A DNA stretch of 64,000 bases from Erythrocercus mccallii (lineage: Eukaryota > Chordata > Aves > Passeriformes > Dicruridae), in assembly GCA_013397435.1 (NCBI GenBank), contig VZRG01001706.1, positions 93,074-157,073 of the forward strand, written 5' to 3'. A model generated the notes under the pieces. That model had not been told where the DNA came from, searched no databases, and saw only the letters and a list, made by a program, of their open reading frames with translations. Positions 14,125 to 27,840 of this stretch are shown here, piece after piece. The stretch's first letter is position 1, and every line of letters starts with the position of its first letter. Position numbers and translations under genes: made by a program.

Positions 14125-14220
14125 TCAATTCACAGTGCACTCTGTACATGCAATACCCTCAACAGTCACACCAACGCAGTGAGGGAAGAGGTGAAAGGAC
14201 TTGCACAGAGCCAATGTCAT
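14125..14220 (+). repeat. possible MIR-type SINE remnant
   Basis: In order, the segment contains a TACATGCAAT-like patch (14147-14156), a CCCTCAACAGTCACACCA-like patch (14157-14174) and a GAGGTGAAAGGACTTGCACAG patch (about 14188-14208). These resemble successive parts of the ancient MIR/CORE-SINE consensus, with an internal deletion. MIR-type SINEs are known as very old fossils in amniote genomes. The similarity is short and recalled from memory, so this remains a weak call that a repeat search could easily overturn. Confidence 0.3.
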
Positions 14221-14404
14221 TTGTCTCTGGAAGACATTATAGCACATATGAAATCACCATTATTACAGGGGCTATCAAAAATAATATACATTTCAGCAAG
14301 AAAACAGAACCTGCCAGGAGAGAGCAGAGAAAATGAAAAGGACAAAGCTCAGTGACAGATGTTTCTCGAAGGAAGGTGCCTCTTGTGACTTTACTGGGTA
14401 AAAC

Positions 14405-14580
14405 CAGTAAAGGTGAGGAAGGCCAAGGCACAGCTGGAGCCAAATCTGACAAGGGATGCAAAGAGCAACAGGAGCTTCTACAGGCATCTCAGCCAGAAAA
14501 AAGATCAAAGAAAGAATTCGTCCCTGATGAGCAAGACTGGGAAACTAGTAGCAGAGGATGAGCAGAAGACTGCTCAGCTT
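14405..14580 (+). mobile_element. CR1 LINE ORF2 remnant (endonuclease-RT linker)
   Basis: Reading frame from the GTG at 14413, the translation contains RKAKAQLEPNL, then FYRHLSQKKDQRK, then LMSKTGKLVAEDEQK. This order is typical of the segment of CR1 ORF2p between the endonuclease and reverse-transcriptase domains. ORF2p nicks target DNA and reverse-transcribes the element RNA. Only about 55 codons of a protein of roughly a thousand are present: neither endonuclease nor RT catalytic motifs (such as the YxDD box) are seen. The frame stays open to the TAG at 14773-14775, but similarity fades after about 14570. Upstream, the segment loses similarity near 14405. It is therefore a dead internal fragment, unusual because most CR1 copies preserve the 3' end instead. 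It is not a host gene. Confidence 0.8.
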
Positions 14581-17500
14581 TGTCTCTGCAGGCAGCAGCA
14601 CGAATCTTTTAGGGTATCACACACTTCTTCAACAATGGTGAGAATCCCACAAACTGCACAATTTGTACCTAGCAGAAATACCCAGAGAAGGAGCTCTCCG
14701 CACTTTACAAGGGAAATACCATTTTCTTATGAAACCGAGTTTCATAGGCTGCAAATCATGAGTGCCCATTTTTAGAACTTGAAGCTCTTGTAACAATTAA
14801 CAGAAGTCATTAGCAAACACCTTCAAATACATTGTCAGTGAGGTTTTCACTAGCACAGACCTGTGAAATTCCTGCAAGTACTTTTCTGCTAAACACATAA
14901 CAGAAAATCCTCCTTTCTGTCTGTGAAGAGAATCAGGGAATTCACAGCACAGAAGTTTGAGTGACAACACCTCTGCGGTAGCCTCTTTATGGGTTAGGAG
15001 CAAATTACATTGTGCCTTTTTCAACCCCAAAGGTATTGAAGATTTTGTGTGTGTGTAACTGCTTATTGCAAATTTGCAAAAACTGCAGCTTGAAATATGT
15101 AGTAACTTTTCCATCCTAAATGTGTCCAGTGCCCAAACCCACTGCTTTCCCCAGGTGCTTGATTTTCCCTGCTGAAAAATACTCCAAAACAAATATGTTT
15201 ATATTTCTTTGAGTTTTCTCTCTTCAACTGCTGGGAGGCAAATGAAGTGTGATGTTGATTTCAATCTGCTTTGCATAAAATACACAGAACAGACCTTTGC
15301 ATTTCTAATGCTGGGAACAACAGCAAGTGAAAACTGCTTTCAGGGGAGGCTCAGGGTCTGTATCTCCCTGGTAAATGGTTTACTGGGTGTGTCCAATGGT
15401 AGCAAGATGGCCAGTTTGTTCTCATCTCTGTGCTGGACAGTAACACACAGTCACAGAGGACTCAGGTGCCAGATAACCACCAAAGGCTCAAGGGTTCTTT
15501 GGACAGCCCTCAAACACATACCAATACATAGATATTTCTCACCTTTCATCCTAAAGAGTCAGCTGGCATTTATTTCTCCCACAGGTGCTCCTGGGAGCCC
15601 CTCTAGAGCTTCTGGGAATCTACTGAAATCCAGCTGGACCTGCACATGCCAGGATCACCCTAGGACACATCTGGCTTTTGCCTTCCTGTGCTTAACTCGC
15701 CAGGCCCTTTGTGCCAGAGCATCACCTTCCGCCCCAGCCTTCCCTAAGCTCAGACCTGAAGTTCAGGCTGCAGTGACCTCCAAACCAGACCCAAAGCACA
15801 CAAATAGCTTCCTCCTACAGAGGGAACCTTAGGCAATGCTTTTGAATGATTCAGAGCTATAGACAATAAATCACAGGAATGCATATGGGAAGATCTGAGA
15901 GCAGCAAAGGTGGCTGGCACAGGGGCAAAAGGAAGCCATGAGAGAGACCCTGTAGTTGTATCAGCAATTGATGTCAAGCAAGACATGAGTATGAACATTT
16001 TTAAGATGTTTTGAATGAGGGTGAGAGAAGCTAACTTGCTTTCCCTTTGAAGAGAAGGGAGGGAAGAGATTAAGAAGAAAAACTAAAACAAACACTCAGT
16101 GGCTCTGTGTCTTGGCAGGACTAAGATGAATACACTGCTTTGGGAGTCAAACAACACTTCTGGCCTGCAATGCAGGACATATGGGCTGAATAAACATTAC
16201 TGAGAAACTACCAAATCATGATGCTGGAAGTGATATTCTGCAAGTGTTTTCTACTTGCAGTGCTCTCTAACTGCCTTTCACCAGTAAGTTAAGATACAAC
16301 ATTAAACCCTTGAAAGAAAGGGCTCAACAATCCATTTAACGATGCTCAAGTAATACACCAGTTCGGATAAAACAGCTACTCCTGAATTTCCAATTTCACT
16401 ACATTTGCATCTCTAAAGCTAAACAAAGTGCCACCTGAATTTAGTATTGTTTCAGTTACACCCTCTCAGACCCCTCCTTTTACATTTTTCCTCATTTCTC
16501 AATCTGAAAAATTACCTTCTAGTTTAGGAGCAGAAGTCCAGAAGGAAGAATTATAGATTTCATGCTACGTTTTTGCTTTCCTGAAGGCCTTCATTGTTAA
16601 TAAGCCTTTTTATTTCCTGTCTCTCAAGCAATGTCAAAGACTATGGAGTGTAGTTAAGCCATAATAACTCCATGCAAAACCCAGTGCAAACAGTTTCTGC
16701 TAGACATTAAGCCAGGTCCTAGACAGTTATATTGCTGGATTCCTTTGGACTATGAGAAAAATATGATGAATTTCACTAGTGCATTATTTATTTTGGTTTT
16801 CCATTAGCCAAGAATTTAACTATTCTCTAACACCACTCAGGACCAGCACATCTGCTGAAGGGTATACAAGTCACCAGAAGCAGTAAAAGTGAAGGGAAAA
16901 AATATTAAAGTGTTATTTACAACTTGGCTATTTATCCTATATCTTGGTTATTTAGATGTGTACAATGAAGAAGGTTTGAGCATTTCAGAAGACAACTGGT
17001 AGCTTCCATCACCGACAAGTGAGGTGCAAGGGAGTCTGAGTAAGACTGAAAAGATGTATTGGTTGTGAAAGTCGTTACTCCTTCCTACTCCCAGTAAGTC
17101 ATGGAAGGAGGCTGCCATTGACAACACAGCAGATGAAAACCCAAGGAAGGTGACAAGCTAGAAAACCAGGAAGCAGCCAAGAGACAATCAATTTGCTGCA
17201 GGGGGTCTAGAGACTGGAGTGTCACACATCAAATCATCTTCCACCTGCCTGCAGGGAGGAGATGACCTTCCCCACCCCACGCTCCTCATTATGTCTTTAA
17301 GTAATAAATTTTGAGCTGCATGTAGTACAAAAATTAAACTGCTTTCTGTTGTCTTCCTTTTAATATTTAAGCAGAACTTGGCCATTTAATTTATCATACT
17401 CTGGTCATTGTGCTCAGCTTAGAAACTTTCTGCCAGGAGCTAGCCAGGCAAGGTTTCAGACTGGAGAGCTCCTCCAACCAACCCCTGCCCACCCAGGCTG

Positions 17501-18395
17501 GGTTGCATGAACATACCAGAGCATCCCAGAACCAGAGCACTTACTGAAATCAGAAAACAAAGCCATTTTACTCTTCTCTAGACATGCAGGAAACCCTGTC
17601 AAAAGGAGAAAAGAAACATTTTCCCACACTTTAACTCTCACTCATAACTTGGGATTAGAATCAACTTTTTCTGTACATGAAAAAGTACATTCCAACTGCA
17701 GAGCTGTTTTCCTCCTCACCTGCAGCAAATCTGCACATCCCTGCCTGAGCAAGTGAAGCAGTGCCAGCTCCCACCAGCTGGAGAGCTGTCCCAGGCGTTT
17801 GCACTTCAGGAAGAACATCACAGGCTGCACTTTAAATAGATTACACTCCTCAATATTTTATTGCACTTGAGCAGTTATGCCTTTCTTTGAAGCAGAGATA
17901 GTGATGGAAATTTGTTTTTCCAACTTCCTGTGGTACCATAAACTCCCAGTGACAGCTTCATTTAAAGCTTGGCTCATAGGAAGGCTTTACTCAGACCACA
18001 GGGGTGTCCATGGGGGAGGAAGGACACAGCTGAATGGCAAGCCTAGGACACATTAATATCTTATATTTACTATATCAGGAATATATTCATGCAGTGACAA
18101 AGGTTTTTGGAGTATAAACCCCAGTTCAAGTGCCCTGTTCAGCAGGGGGTTGGGTTATTATTTTCATCCTTATTCATGAAAGGGTGACATAGGACTGTCT
18201 GGGCTTCTGTAAGATCTGAGCAGTTGAGAGCAAATGACTTTGGGCACAAAGGAACCTGGTGGCTCCTACACCAACAGATGCATCTGTGCCAGCCACCCAC
18301 TGCCACGATGCTCTCAGATAACAGAAACAAAGCAGATTACAGCTCCTTTTGTTTTGAACTGTCTTCTTCTTGAGCATTACCTTCATGCTTTCAAA
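14581..18395. other. unassigned non-coding stretch
   Basis: No supported gene. The longest open frame of the whole window, 207 codons at 15209-15832 plus, is here, but its translation shows no recognisable domain, signal peptide or repeat and has an erratic, low-information composition. I treat it as chance. A 131-codon minus frame at 14797-15192 is equally anonymous. A small perfect hairpin (CTGCAAGT, 7-base loop, ACTTGCAG) is at 16238-16260. No interspersed repeat was recognised. Confidence 0.5.
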
Positions 18396-18785
18396 GGTTT
18401 CAGATAAACATTATTGGAAATGTAATTGTTGTTATTGGAGTTTAACGTGTGTGAAGAAAAAATAGGTTTTGTATTGAAAAGGTAAGAGCCTATTTTTGGT
18501 AACATTACTAATTATTAGCATCCCATTAGTTATTTTCCCTTCAAAGTAGGTCTAATGTAAAATTCTTGAGAAAATTAATCCTTATTAGTCTTACACGCAT
18601 AGGAGACACGAGCTCTGCTTTAGTAAATCGGGTTTTGTTAAATTTATTGTTTTTACCAAATCTGCTTATTTTCAACTTCCCAGTCACTTTTCTTCATTCT
18701 GAGTTGATATCTAATAGCAGGTAATGCAGACAGAGTGTCACAATAAATTGTTATTTAATTGTGTATAGATTGGGGATAAGGTTTC
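18396..18785. promoter_or_regulatory. candidate conserved non-coding block
   Basis: An AT-rich but complex segment with clustered homeodomain-type sites: TAATTA at 18509-18514 followed by further TTAG/ATTAGT motifs, and TAATCC (a bicoid/OTX-type core) at 18576-18581. There is no coding potential and no repeat similarity that I can recognise. The appearance is like that of conserved enhancers in vertebrate gene deserts. This is inference only; alignment to other birds would decide. Confidence 0.28.
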
Positions 18786-21700
18786 ATATCCATCTTCTGT
18801 CAGATGTTCCAGCAACTTGAATTATAATCAGGGTTTCTGGCTCTTAAAAGGAAAAAAAACACAAACCCTCAACAAAACCCATAACAGATCCTCAGAGCCA
18901 GACACTGGGAATCTCCACACTGATTATTGTGCTGGAGAAGAGGATTCCTCAGATTCTGCCCTCTCCTGCAGGTGGATTTTGTATTTGGATGGTAAAGGAA
19001 GGGATGTCAGCAGAGCAGAAGAGCCGATAGGAGCTGATGGTTGGTCCACACTGTGAGCCAGCACTGCCACAGGGAGCACCAAAGGACCTTTTCCTTGGGC
19101 AGCTGGAGAAATGCCCCAGCTCTCCTGCTTAGGCAGAGGAATCGCTGCTCCTCTGCAAGAGGACAAATTAACAGAGCACGACATTTAAAGACTGAGGCAG
19201 TTCTCAGAATTAGGGTTATGTCAATATTTCTTCTAGTTGAAATAGAACATTTGCAGCTCTTCCAGAACATGGAGGCATCAGAACAAAAGCAGTGTGCTAA
19301 CAAGGAAGACCCTGAAGCATGGCTTGCTTAATGAAGATAACAAACCTTGCCTTTCAGCAGGAGAAGGCAAGAGCAGACATGGCTGAAGGAAACATCAGTG
19401 AGAGCTCAGATTGTGTCTCTGAAATGAGAGCCAATGTCACCTTCCCTGTTTGCAGCCAGAGGAGGTTTGTGCACTGCTGCCATCCAGCAATGGGCACCCT
19501 CCAGTCTCTGACAAGTTCCAAAATACCTCAGTAGAAAACCAACTTGCTCCAGGCTGAAAGATAAATGCTTTTTAAAATTAGATCTTGCAGTCATAAGAAG
19601 GTTAAGAACATTAGGAAGTGACCTGGGCTGGGATGCATTTCCTTAGTATTTTAACATAAACTTTAACTAAACTGTGTTCTAACAAAGAAAAATATTTATG
19701 CATCACAAAAAAATGAAACTTTTTAGTAGTTCTCTAGACAAAAAAGCTGTCATATTATTGGGCAGACTCTTTTAAACTTGGAAAATTTTCACATCATTAA
19801 ATAACATATCTGCAAGTCAGTGGTAGAACCAAATTAAATTAAAACTAACAAGAGAACTGAATTTTTTTTACACAGTCTTTGAAAAAGAAAAATATTTGTC
19901 AAAACTAACGCTGTAGGAATAATTTTAGTTCTTGAAAAGCCGTACAAGATACACCTCAAATACTAAGTGACTGAATAGCAAAAAATTTCCCTAGGTAACA
20001 CTTTCAAAATATGCCTTAATTACATGCTTCCCTTTAACACCTCACTGTGCTTTTCTGAAGTTATAACGACATTACATTTAACCATGCCTTGCATGTCAAG
20101 ACATCTAGAACTAACACATATATATACACACACTGGTGGATTGGCAAAATAATTTATGCTTGATGCTAGAACAAAGCCCTTGAAATTTCTATTGAATTAA
20201 CCTTAAATTACAAAATTCTAAGTTACAACCAGAAGAGCAAATGCTTTTCTCAATGCTTTAGGTATTTGAAAGTTTTACTTTGTTTTCTTGCTAAGTAAAC
20301 TAGATAAAATAGAGGAGAGGAAGTGTACTAGAGGAGGCCAAGAAAAAAACTCCCCTCATATTATTAATGAAAGATATACCCTGTTTACAAGAGATACTTC
20401 CATGGTTCTGCTCTCCTCAAAACTTTTCACTTCCTCAATAGATGAGCCAGGCAACTTTTTCAGCTGAAATTGTCAGTCTAACACTGCCAGGTACATTGAA
20501 AGTCACCTTCCTCAAGAAGCCACACAAATTCAGAAGATCAGCACCAAAAAGAAAAACATAGATGTGTCTACATGGCAAAGTACTTCACTGATTCTGAGAT
20601 ATAAATTTCAAGCAACAGTGATGCTCTCATATCAACATCTAAGAAATAGCATATAATGATCTGTGCTTTCAGAGATGAAAGAAAAACAAATGTAAGAGGT
20701 ACTAAATAAAAGGAGGATGACACAGGAAACTTGTTAAGTGTTGCTTAGCAAAGATGCATTTGTGCTATTTGTATGGGTGACACACACATTATCTACTTCG
20801 ATGGAAGAATCACATTTATGTTTTCCCAGAAAAATCTGAAGGCTTTAACTAAAGCACTGCTGGCTGGTTTACAGGCAACTGGTGGCCCTTGAACTTCTGG
20901 TTCAGCACAAAGCCAGTCATGACACATTAAAAATAAATGAAAAACCACTGAGCAACTTTACTCAAACACTAGTTTTGTTTTATTTTCCCTTCTTTTATTA
21001 TTGTTAGAATAAAATAGTGGGCATGTTGAGAGAGTGTTTTGTTTCCTGCTGCTTCTTCTTTAGCCAATGCCTTCTATTTTTTACACAGCTTACCATTCTG
21101 CAAACACTGGGACCAAAAATAATGCAAGCTGTTGTATACTTTCAGCTTTTATTTTCCACACTAAACTTTCAAGAAACCTCCAGGTAAAATGGGAGTTAAA
21201 TCTAAGTATTTTGAGGATCTGGACATCTTTCCAGAGCTGCTTAGAACCAGTAATTGAAATGCTTCTATCAAACTGAAATACAAACAGAAATACATCCTAA
21301 CTGAATACAAGACAATGAGATTTTATTGGTGTGGCATGCTAAATGAGTGCTGTGTAAGAAGGAACAGCCCTCTTGGTTATTTGTCTGAAGTGACAGCATG
21401 AATTTGAGACAGGCTCTCTGTTGCAGATCTGATCCTGCACTCAGCTGTTGTTACACCACATTCCACGCCAGCAGGGCTCAGTGCATGGCATGGGGCTGTC
21501 TCACACACACACCCCTGCTCTGAGCCAGCTGGGAGAATTCACCTCAGTTTTCCTTTTGCACTCAAATTAGACACCTGGTGGCTTGAAATAACATTTTGCT
21601 TGGTTTTCTCTCTTCTTCCCATGGGAGCACAGCATAAACTCAGACAAATATAAGACAGAGCTCATCAAGAACTACACTGATGCAACCCATCACAGATTAA

Positions 21701-24700
21701 TCTTATTAAATTACAGTGGTGGCCCTTTTTGCATCATTTTCATTACAATCTTTCTCTTCTAAAGATTTCCTTTATCATCACATCTGTCAAACACTGAAAA
21801 ACTCCAGAGAGGGCTCTGATCAGCAGGACATACAGCACATTCCCACATTTCCTCAGCAGGAGCTAACAAACCTGGTGGGCTGTGCAGCTCCAGCAGGGAC
21901 AGCCTGGGACACCTGTGGTGGGATCAGCCCCTGAGCCAAGGCTTTGCAGCAAAAAACCACTCACTGGTGTGTAACCAGCTCAAGGCAAGGTGCTCTCGTA
22001 GTTGTAAGCCAGGGACAGCAGTCCTGGAGAAAGTTATTTCCAGTAGAGGCAGGGTTTGGTGTGATTGTCACCACATTCCCTGTTGTACTGGACACATTTT
22101 ATGTTGCACAGCATCCTAAGGGCAAAACCCTACTGATCCCCTCTGACAGCAAAGCTCACTATTGCTCCTCAGCCAGCAAGGGGCTTTGGAATGACTTTGG
22201 ATTTTTATGCCTGAGTCAGCCATGTCACTATTAGCCACCTCCTCAGTGCCAGCAATTAATCAATACAAGATTATATCAAAACACTAAATAGCTCAATCAA
22301 AAGTCACTCACAGATAGTGACAAGACAGACTCCCCTTTTACAGGCCAAAAATAAGAAGAGTGATTCTCCATTAAGCATTAGCTCCATTTGCTCAGCACTC
22401 CAAAGAGTAAAATGTATAGAATAGGTGGTGCTGAAAAATATTAGTCAGACTAAAAATACCTTTGCACTCAATCATTAAGATTATGAAAAAGCACAAAGAT
22501 TTTTCCTATGATTTAGAAATTTATATTAGATTCTTAGCAATCAGACATCTCTCTTCTGTTCTCACTGTAGACCAATGGCATTCTCTTCCTCTTAGGAGAG
22601 CGGGAGGCTTGAGTTCACAACAAAACACCTTGCATGAATCAAGAGCTTTGGAAGAAACAGGATTCCCAAATATTGCTGTGCCTCAGGACATACTGGGAGA
22701 TTGTATTTGTCAGCATCAAGTGGTCTGTTCTCAGATACTCCTATTGATACACATCTTTAGGAATAAATGTCCCAAACCAAGACATGGGGAAAACACACCT
22801 CTATTTAGGTCTTTATCACTTCTCTAGTCCGGTATCTTTCACCTGTCCTCCTGCTAATTAACAGTTAGTGCTGTTACAAATTTCCAGGGCAAGGATGGCA
22901 GAGTTTGGCTGCTTTGCCCCATCCCTCCATTGTGGATACAGAGCAAAAGGTGTACATGTGGTGCCTGCTAAATGAGACCGCATCCCCTGTGCTGCAAAAC
23001 CACCCGCACTGCTCCTGCCTCCAGCAGCACAGAGAGCACAGCCCTCAGGAGCTGACCCAGCCGAGGGCAGGGGGCCTGGGAGCAGCCACAGCTCATGGCT
23101 AAATAGCACATGACACGCTGCTCTCTCCCAAGGACACTTCCCCGTGGTCTCCAACACTAGCTGGCTGTACACAAGGAGGGCTAATGCAGCACCTGCAGGC
23201 TGGCCCCTTCCAAACCCTCATACAAGTCTCTCTTCTACGAGCCAGAGCCATCCCCTAAAACCAGCTGCACCTTCCCTAAGGAAACACCTCCCAGCCTGGT
23301 TCCAGCCTGCTCCCACACAAGGTCATCATCACTTATGATGTTTCTGTGTTCACCTCCTTTCAGTCTGTCTGCCATGAATTTTTTTTAATTGCTCTGACAG
23401 AAAACTCAGCAGCCTGTGAGGGATACACCCACAGCATTGTTATTTGCACATTTTCTTCCTTGTATGCTTAACACAGCAATGTGTTTGTTACAGTCTTGCT
23501 GTTTATGATGTGTTGCTGCCTGAGTGACTGTGCCTCTAACTTCTATTAAATTAACAAACTCAGCAGTAACATTAGTACCCCCTACCCTGCTAAGTAAAAA
23601 GAAATGAGAATAAGAAAAAACCCCAAACACATAACATGGAGTACTCTTATTCAAAAAGCTCTTCTTGTTCAATAAATACCATTCATTTACAAGTTTGAAA
23701 TATCACACAAGTGGTTAGATAAAAATCATACGTGGCATATAAACAGGTTTTTTTGACATGCTTTATCAGATGGTTATCACTGGGTACCAATTTCCTGCAA
23801 CAGAAGACCTTTGTAAATATGAGGACTCCAGTAGCATTCTCAAGTCGGTAAGAACCTGCTCCCTTCTAAAGGCTTCATGCTCCATTTTCACACCTAGAAT
23901 TAAACATGCTTCAGTTTGACACTCTCAAGTTCACTTGGAGAAAAGATTTTGAAACAGATTTTAAATGACTTCAAGTGTTGTTATAAAGCATCCTTTCACT
24001 TTTTAGCTGATCCTGATTTTTCAACCCTTCATGCCAAAAACATATTTTGAATTTAATATTTTTCACAAGTTCACAGGTGTAGTTTATTATGGCTGCAAGC
24101 TAAAATGTTTTAGTGGATGATGTCAAATGTGAAGAATTACACAACAAGCTAAACATTCCTGACCCCTCCAGGGTCGTTATAATGATCAAGAGAGTTTAAA
24201 AGCTGCTGCATAAAACCAATGGAGTTTTGAACTCTCCTTCCATCACAGTAACATTGGGCAGGCCTTGACAAAAAGCCTTGAAACAAATTCTTTTTGATAG
24301 TCCAACGTATGAACTTCACAGTCACATACAGAGACGTCAGCAAGCTTCAGCCAGAGATTCAAATGCCTACTATGCACCTCGAGTCCAGATGTGTCATTGC
24401 TTTACTGAAAATGTCCACCCCACACAACTGTGCCACACAGAATCACCTCTCAGGAAGCAATGTCAGGTAGGATTCTCTAACATTTTCATGCCTCCACTTG
24501 CATAGAATTTTGCTAACTTTTGTGATTTTGTTGTTCAGGATAAGCCAAGACAAGTTTTGAAGACTGAAAAAGAATAGGAATCCCAGAATACTTGTTTGGA
24601 AGCATGTCAAATAATAGGATTGTCAATACTCATATTGTGATGACAATGGATCAAGGACACCCGCAGTAAACACAGAGAAACTTTAGCATGCTTAAAGGCA

Positions 24701-27700
24701 GCCTACACAGGAAGTGAAAGTCAGCAAACAGTCTGATCCACCTGGAGCCCCCACAGAGCTGACTTTTTCAGCAGGGAGTACAAGAGGCTCTGCTGAAAGC
24801 TGTGTTTTACTGCCTCCAGCTACAGACAACATCACCTTCCATGAAGCCCAGGCAGGTTTTGCTCAGGCGGGGGATGATGCAGCCTCCGTGACAAAGAGAT
24901 CACCATCAAAAGGTGCAGCTCTGAGGCAGAGCTGGGAGATCCCACACAGGCACTGGAGCCAGGTGATGCATAGCACTGTAAATATTGCCATATTAAACTA
25001 GAACTTCAGACTGTTGAAGGCTGAAGTATTATGTCAAATTTAAACAAGTCTATGCTGTATTTGTTACCCAGGTACATTATCTTCCCCATTAAGTTTAATA
25101 AGTCTTGATCTGCATTCTTCATCACATTAAGTTTTGAACCCATGTAACCACCTAAAGATTGCATCCCACCTTAACTAGAAGGGCCTCACACAGGAACTGC
25201 ACGGTGAGATTTCTGTGGTGTAGATAAAGCAGAAAGCCCAAGCAGCTGATATTCATAGTCGCCCCTGACCTCAAACCCAGTGGCATCTCTAATCTCATGT
25301 AATAAGAGCATATGTAACATTTGTTTGTCACCAGGTTTAAGATTTCAGATGTAGTCAGCAAGCCTCCCTCACAGGCCTTTTACATATAAAACAGAACTGG
25401 AATCTGAACTTATAGCAGGATTTGATGATTTTATTTTGAGATATCCATAAAAGATCGTTAACAAACTACTGCTTGTGGTTTTCACACTAGTGTATGCTTT
25501 TAGTTTAATTGTATGCAGGTAAGACCCTCATGCTTGGTAGATAATCCTCTGTACCATATTGCTAAAGGAAAGCTCCAGTGTGCTTGCTGATACTCCCCAA
25601 AAGAGTTAATGAAAATATTGCATATTGAACATATGGGAGTGGTCAGGGTTCACTCTAACATGAAGATGCTCAAAAGATGAAAGTAGTTATTTGTGAAGAT
25701 ACTAATTTCACCTGATAGCAGTTTTAATAACAGCACAGTTTTCCCTCTTAATGTCACTTCTGCTGCATGACTTTCTTTTCATTGCCCAAATAGGTTAATT
25801 CTTAAACTTACACTTCAGGGTAGAAAATAAGGTTAAAGATGGTCTGTATCTTATGATACTCTGTTTAACCACCAATACAAGCTAGTAGAGTTTCACTGAA
25901 TAAGAAAGAACTTTGGGAGCAGTGCATAGGAAATCCTAAACATGAAAGAAGAGGTTGAAAAAAAATCACAGTAAATTAGAAAAGTCACACAAATTAACAT
26001 TAAAACTCCACAGCAGGACAATAAGCCAAATAGTGTTGCCTTCTACACAATTAAACACAGAAATAGCTCAAAAACACTGCTTTATTTTTCTTTCAACAAT
26101 AAAAAGTGTAAAGTGTACTCCTGACATTAGTACACTTTATTTTCTCTTGGTTCTATTAAACTCCACAAAGAAAGTCCATTGGGAGAACAGGATATATGAA
26201 AATCAAATAGATCACTTACATCAGGTTGGATTCTCTCCCTGGTGGGACTGGTGGAAAAGCAGAGCTGCTCACTCAAGTTCTACTAATGCCAAGTGGTGTA
26301 AAGAAAAAAATATTCTCCCCCTTTCTGATTCACCCTGCAACAAGAAATTAATGACAAAAGATTACTTCATGGAACTTTTTTATTTCTCCATTTCCAGCTT
26401 GCCAATTATCTGCCTCCACTACCCTGTCTTGTTTCTTCACAGCTCCCATTCTTAGCTGCCTTTGCTATCTGCTTTGTCCTATCAGCTTTCTTTCAGTTAC
26501 AGCTCCATTTATCCCAATATTTGGAACACAATTCTTGGTATAATTTTACATGCCTAAAGGCTCAAATTAAGGTAGATTGTTGCTCTTGCCATTCAGATGT
26601 GCTGTGCACTCCTACTCTTCAGCCCAGCCCTATGGATGTTCTGTAAATGTCAAACAGTGTTTTCTTCTTTCCACCAGAATCTTTCAACTGTACTGTCCTT
26701 ACCCTGTATTTATCACCTTATGTCTTATGAAGCTCTTGAAAAGAAAAAAGCCGCCCACAGCACTGTATGAATTCCCTTTTTCTTCCTCTTCTGCCTCCCA
26801 CAATCTCCTTTCACTTTAATCATTAATACAGTTTCAAACTACTTATCTTGATGACAAGCTTTAAGATATTCATCCATGGTCAAAAGCCAGAGAAAAACAT
26901 TCCTTCTTCTATACATACTAGTTGCCATTATTCATTCAGAGTCTCCAAATTCTTTCATCAAAATGAGCTTCTTCCTTTATCATCTGCCAACCCTAAGAAA
27001 CTCAGCCCCTTGGGAGCTCATCTGTTCTGAGAAATGCTGTCTTAAGTGTGCCTTTATTCTGTACTTTCACAAAAAATGAAAAGAAAGTTTCAGGAGCTTT
27101 ATCAGTGAAAAATCATGAACCCTTGTGAGTGCTGTCAGACAAAGAGGGGAAAACCCAATCAACTTAATTGTTAAAGCATTCAAGATGCAACATATTGGTA
27201 GCCTTGTTTACCAGATTCTCTCGGTGCCTCTCAGGACACTTGCATATAATATATATTTCCAGCTATAGTCCTGCTATTTAACTGGATGTAATCACCATGA
27301 GCCTTGCTTTTCCCTCACAAAGAGGTGCTCAGTTAGAAAATATCCTTATGTTGCTACATGAGCAAAAGAAACAGAACTCAAAAACAACAATCTCCCAAAT
27401 GTGCAGTTTAAAACGTGTTTTTCTTCAGCAGTAGAAACTTAATCTGAATTTCAAGGGTGGCAGAGAAAATTAGCTTAAGAAAACACATGCTTTTATTATT
27501 AAATATAGCCACAGGATCTGTCAGCAACATCACCTGAGTGATTTATATGCAGACAAGAGTAGGGGAAAAAAAGTCAAGCAAATACCAACAGATTCATTAA
27601 GCAGGTATGGATTTCATTCATATGAGCAGCCATGAGGTAAAGCACTCCACCAGAAAGGAGCAGCCACAAGAGTTGTACCAATTGTACTAACTGGTAATAA

Positions 27701-27840
27701 TCTTTGAAGATTTTATCACCTCTCTATCTCTTAAATTTGAACCTCAATTCCACTTTCAAAGCTATAAATAGAATAAAACAGAACCACCAGAGCTCTCCTA
27801 TTGATGCCTTGAGTGGCTGCCTAGAACAGAGGCTAGACAG
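18786..27840. other. long unassigned non-coding stretch
   Basis: No gene supported. Open frames are short and anonymous; the longest is 166 codons at 25955-26455 plus, lying in a pyrimidine-rich, AT-rich stretch (about 26000-26830) where a frame stays open without looking like a protein family. A mixed TA/CA dinucleotide patch lies near 20117-20134. A GC-richer patch at about 22985-23100 has no recognisable identity. Confidence 0.5.

Noticed and set aside
15209..15832. 207-codon plus-strand open frame, the longest in the window
   Set aside because: No recognisable domain, no neighbouring exons, irregular composition. One frame of this size is expected by chance in 64 kb of six-frame sequence.
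16238..16260. Perfect 8-bp stem hairpin considered as a small RNA or terminator
   Set aside because: The stem is too short for a microRNA precursor, intrinsic terminators do not apply in this kind of genome, and such hairpins are common by chance.
25955..26455. 166-codon plus-strand open frame
   Set aside because: Lies in AT- and pyrimidine-rich DNA, and its translation has no recognisable motif or domain.
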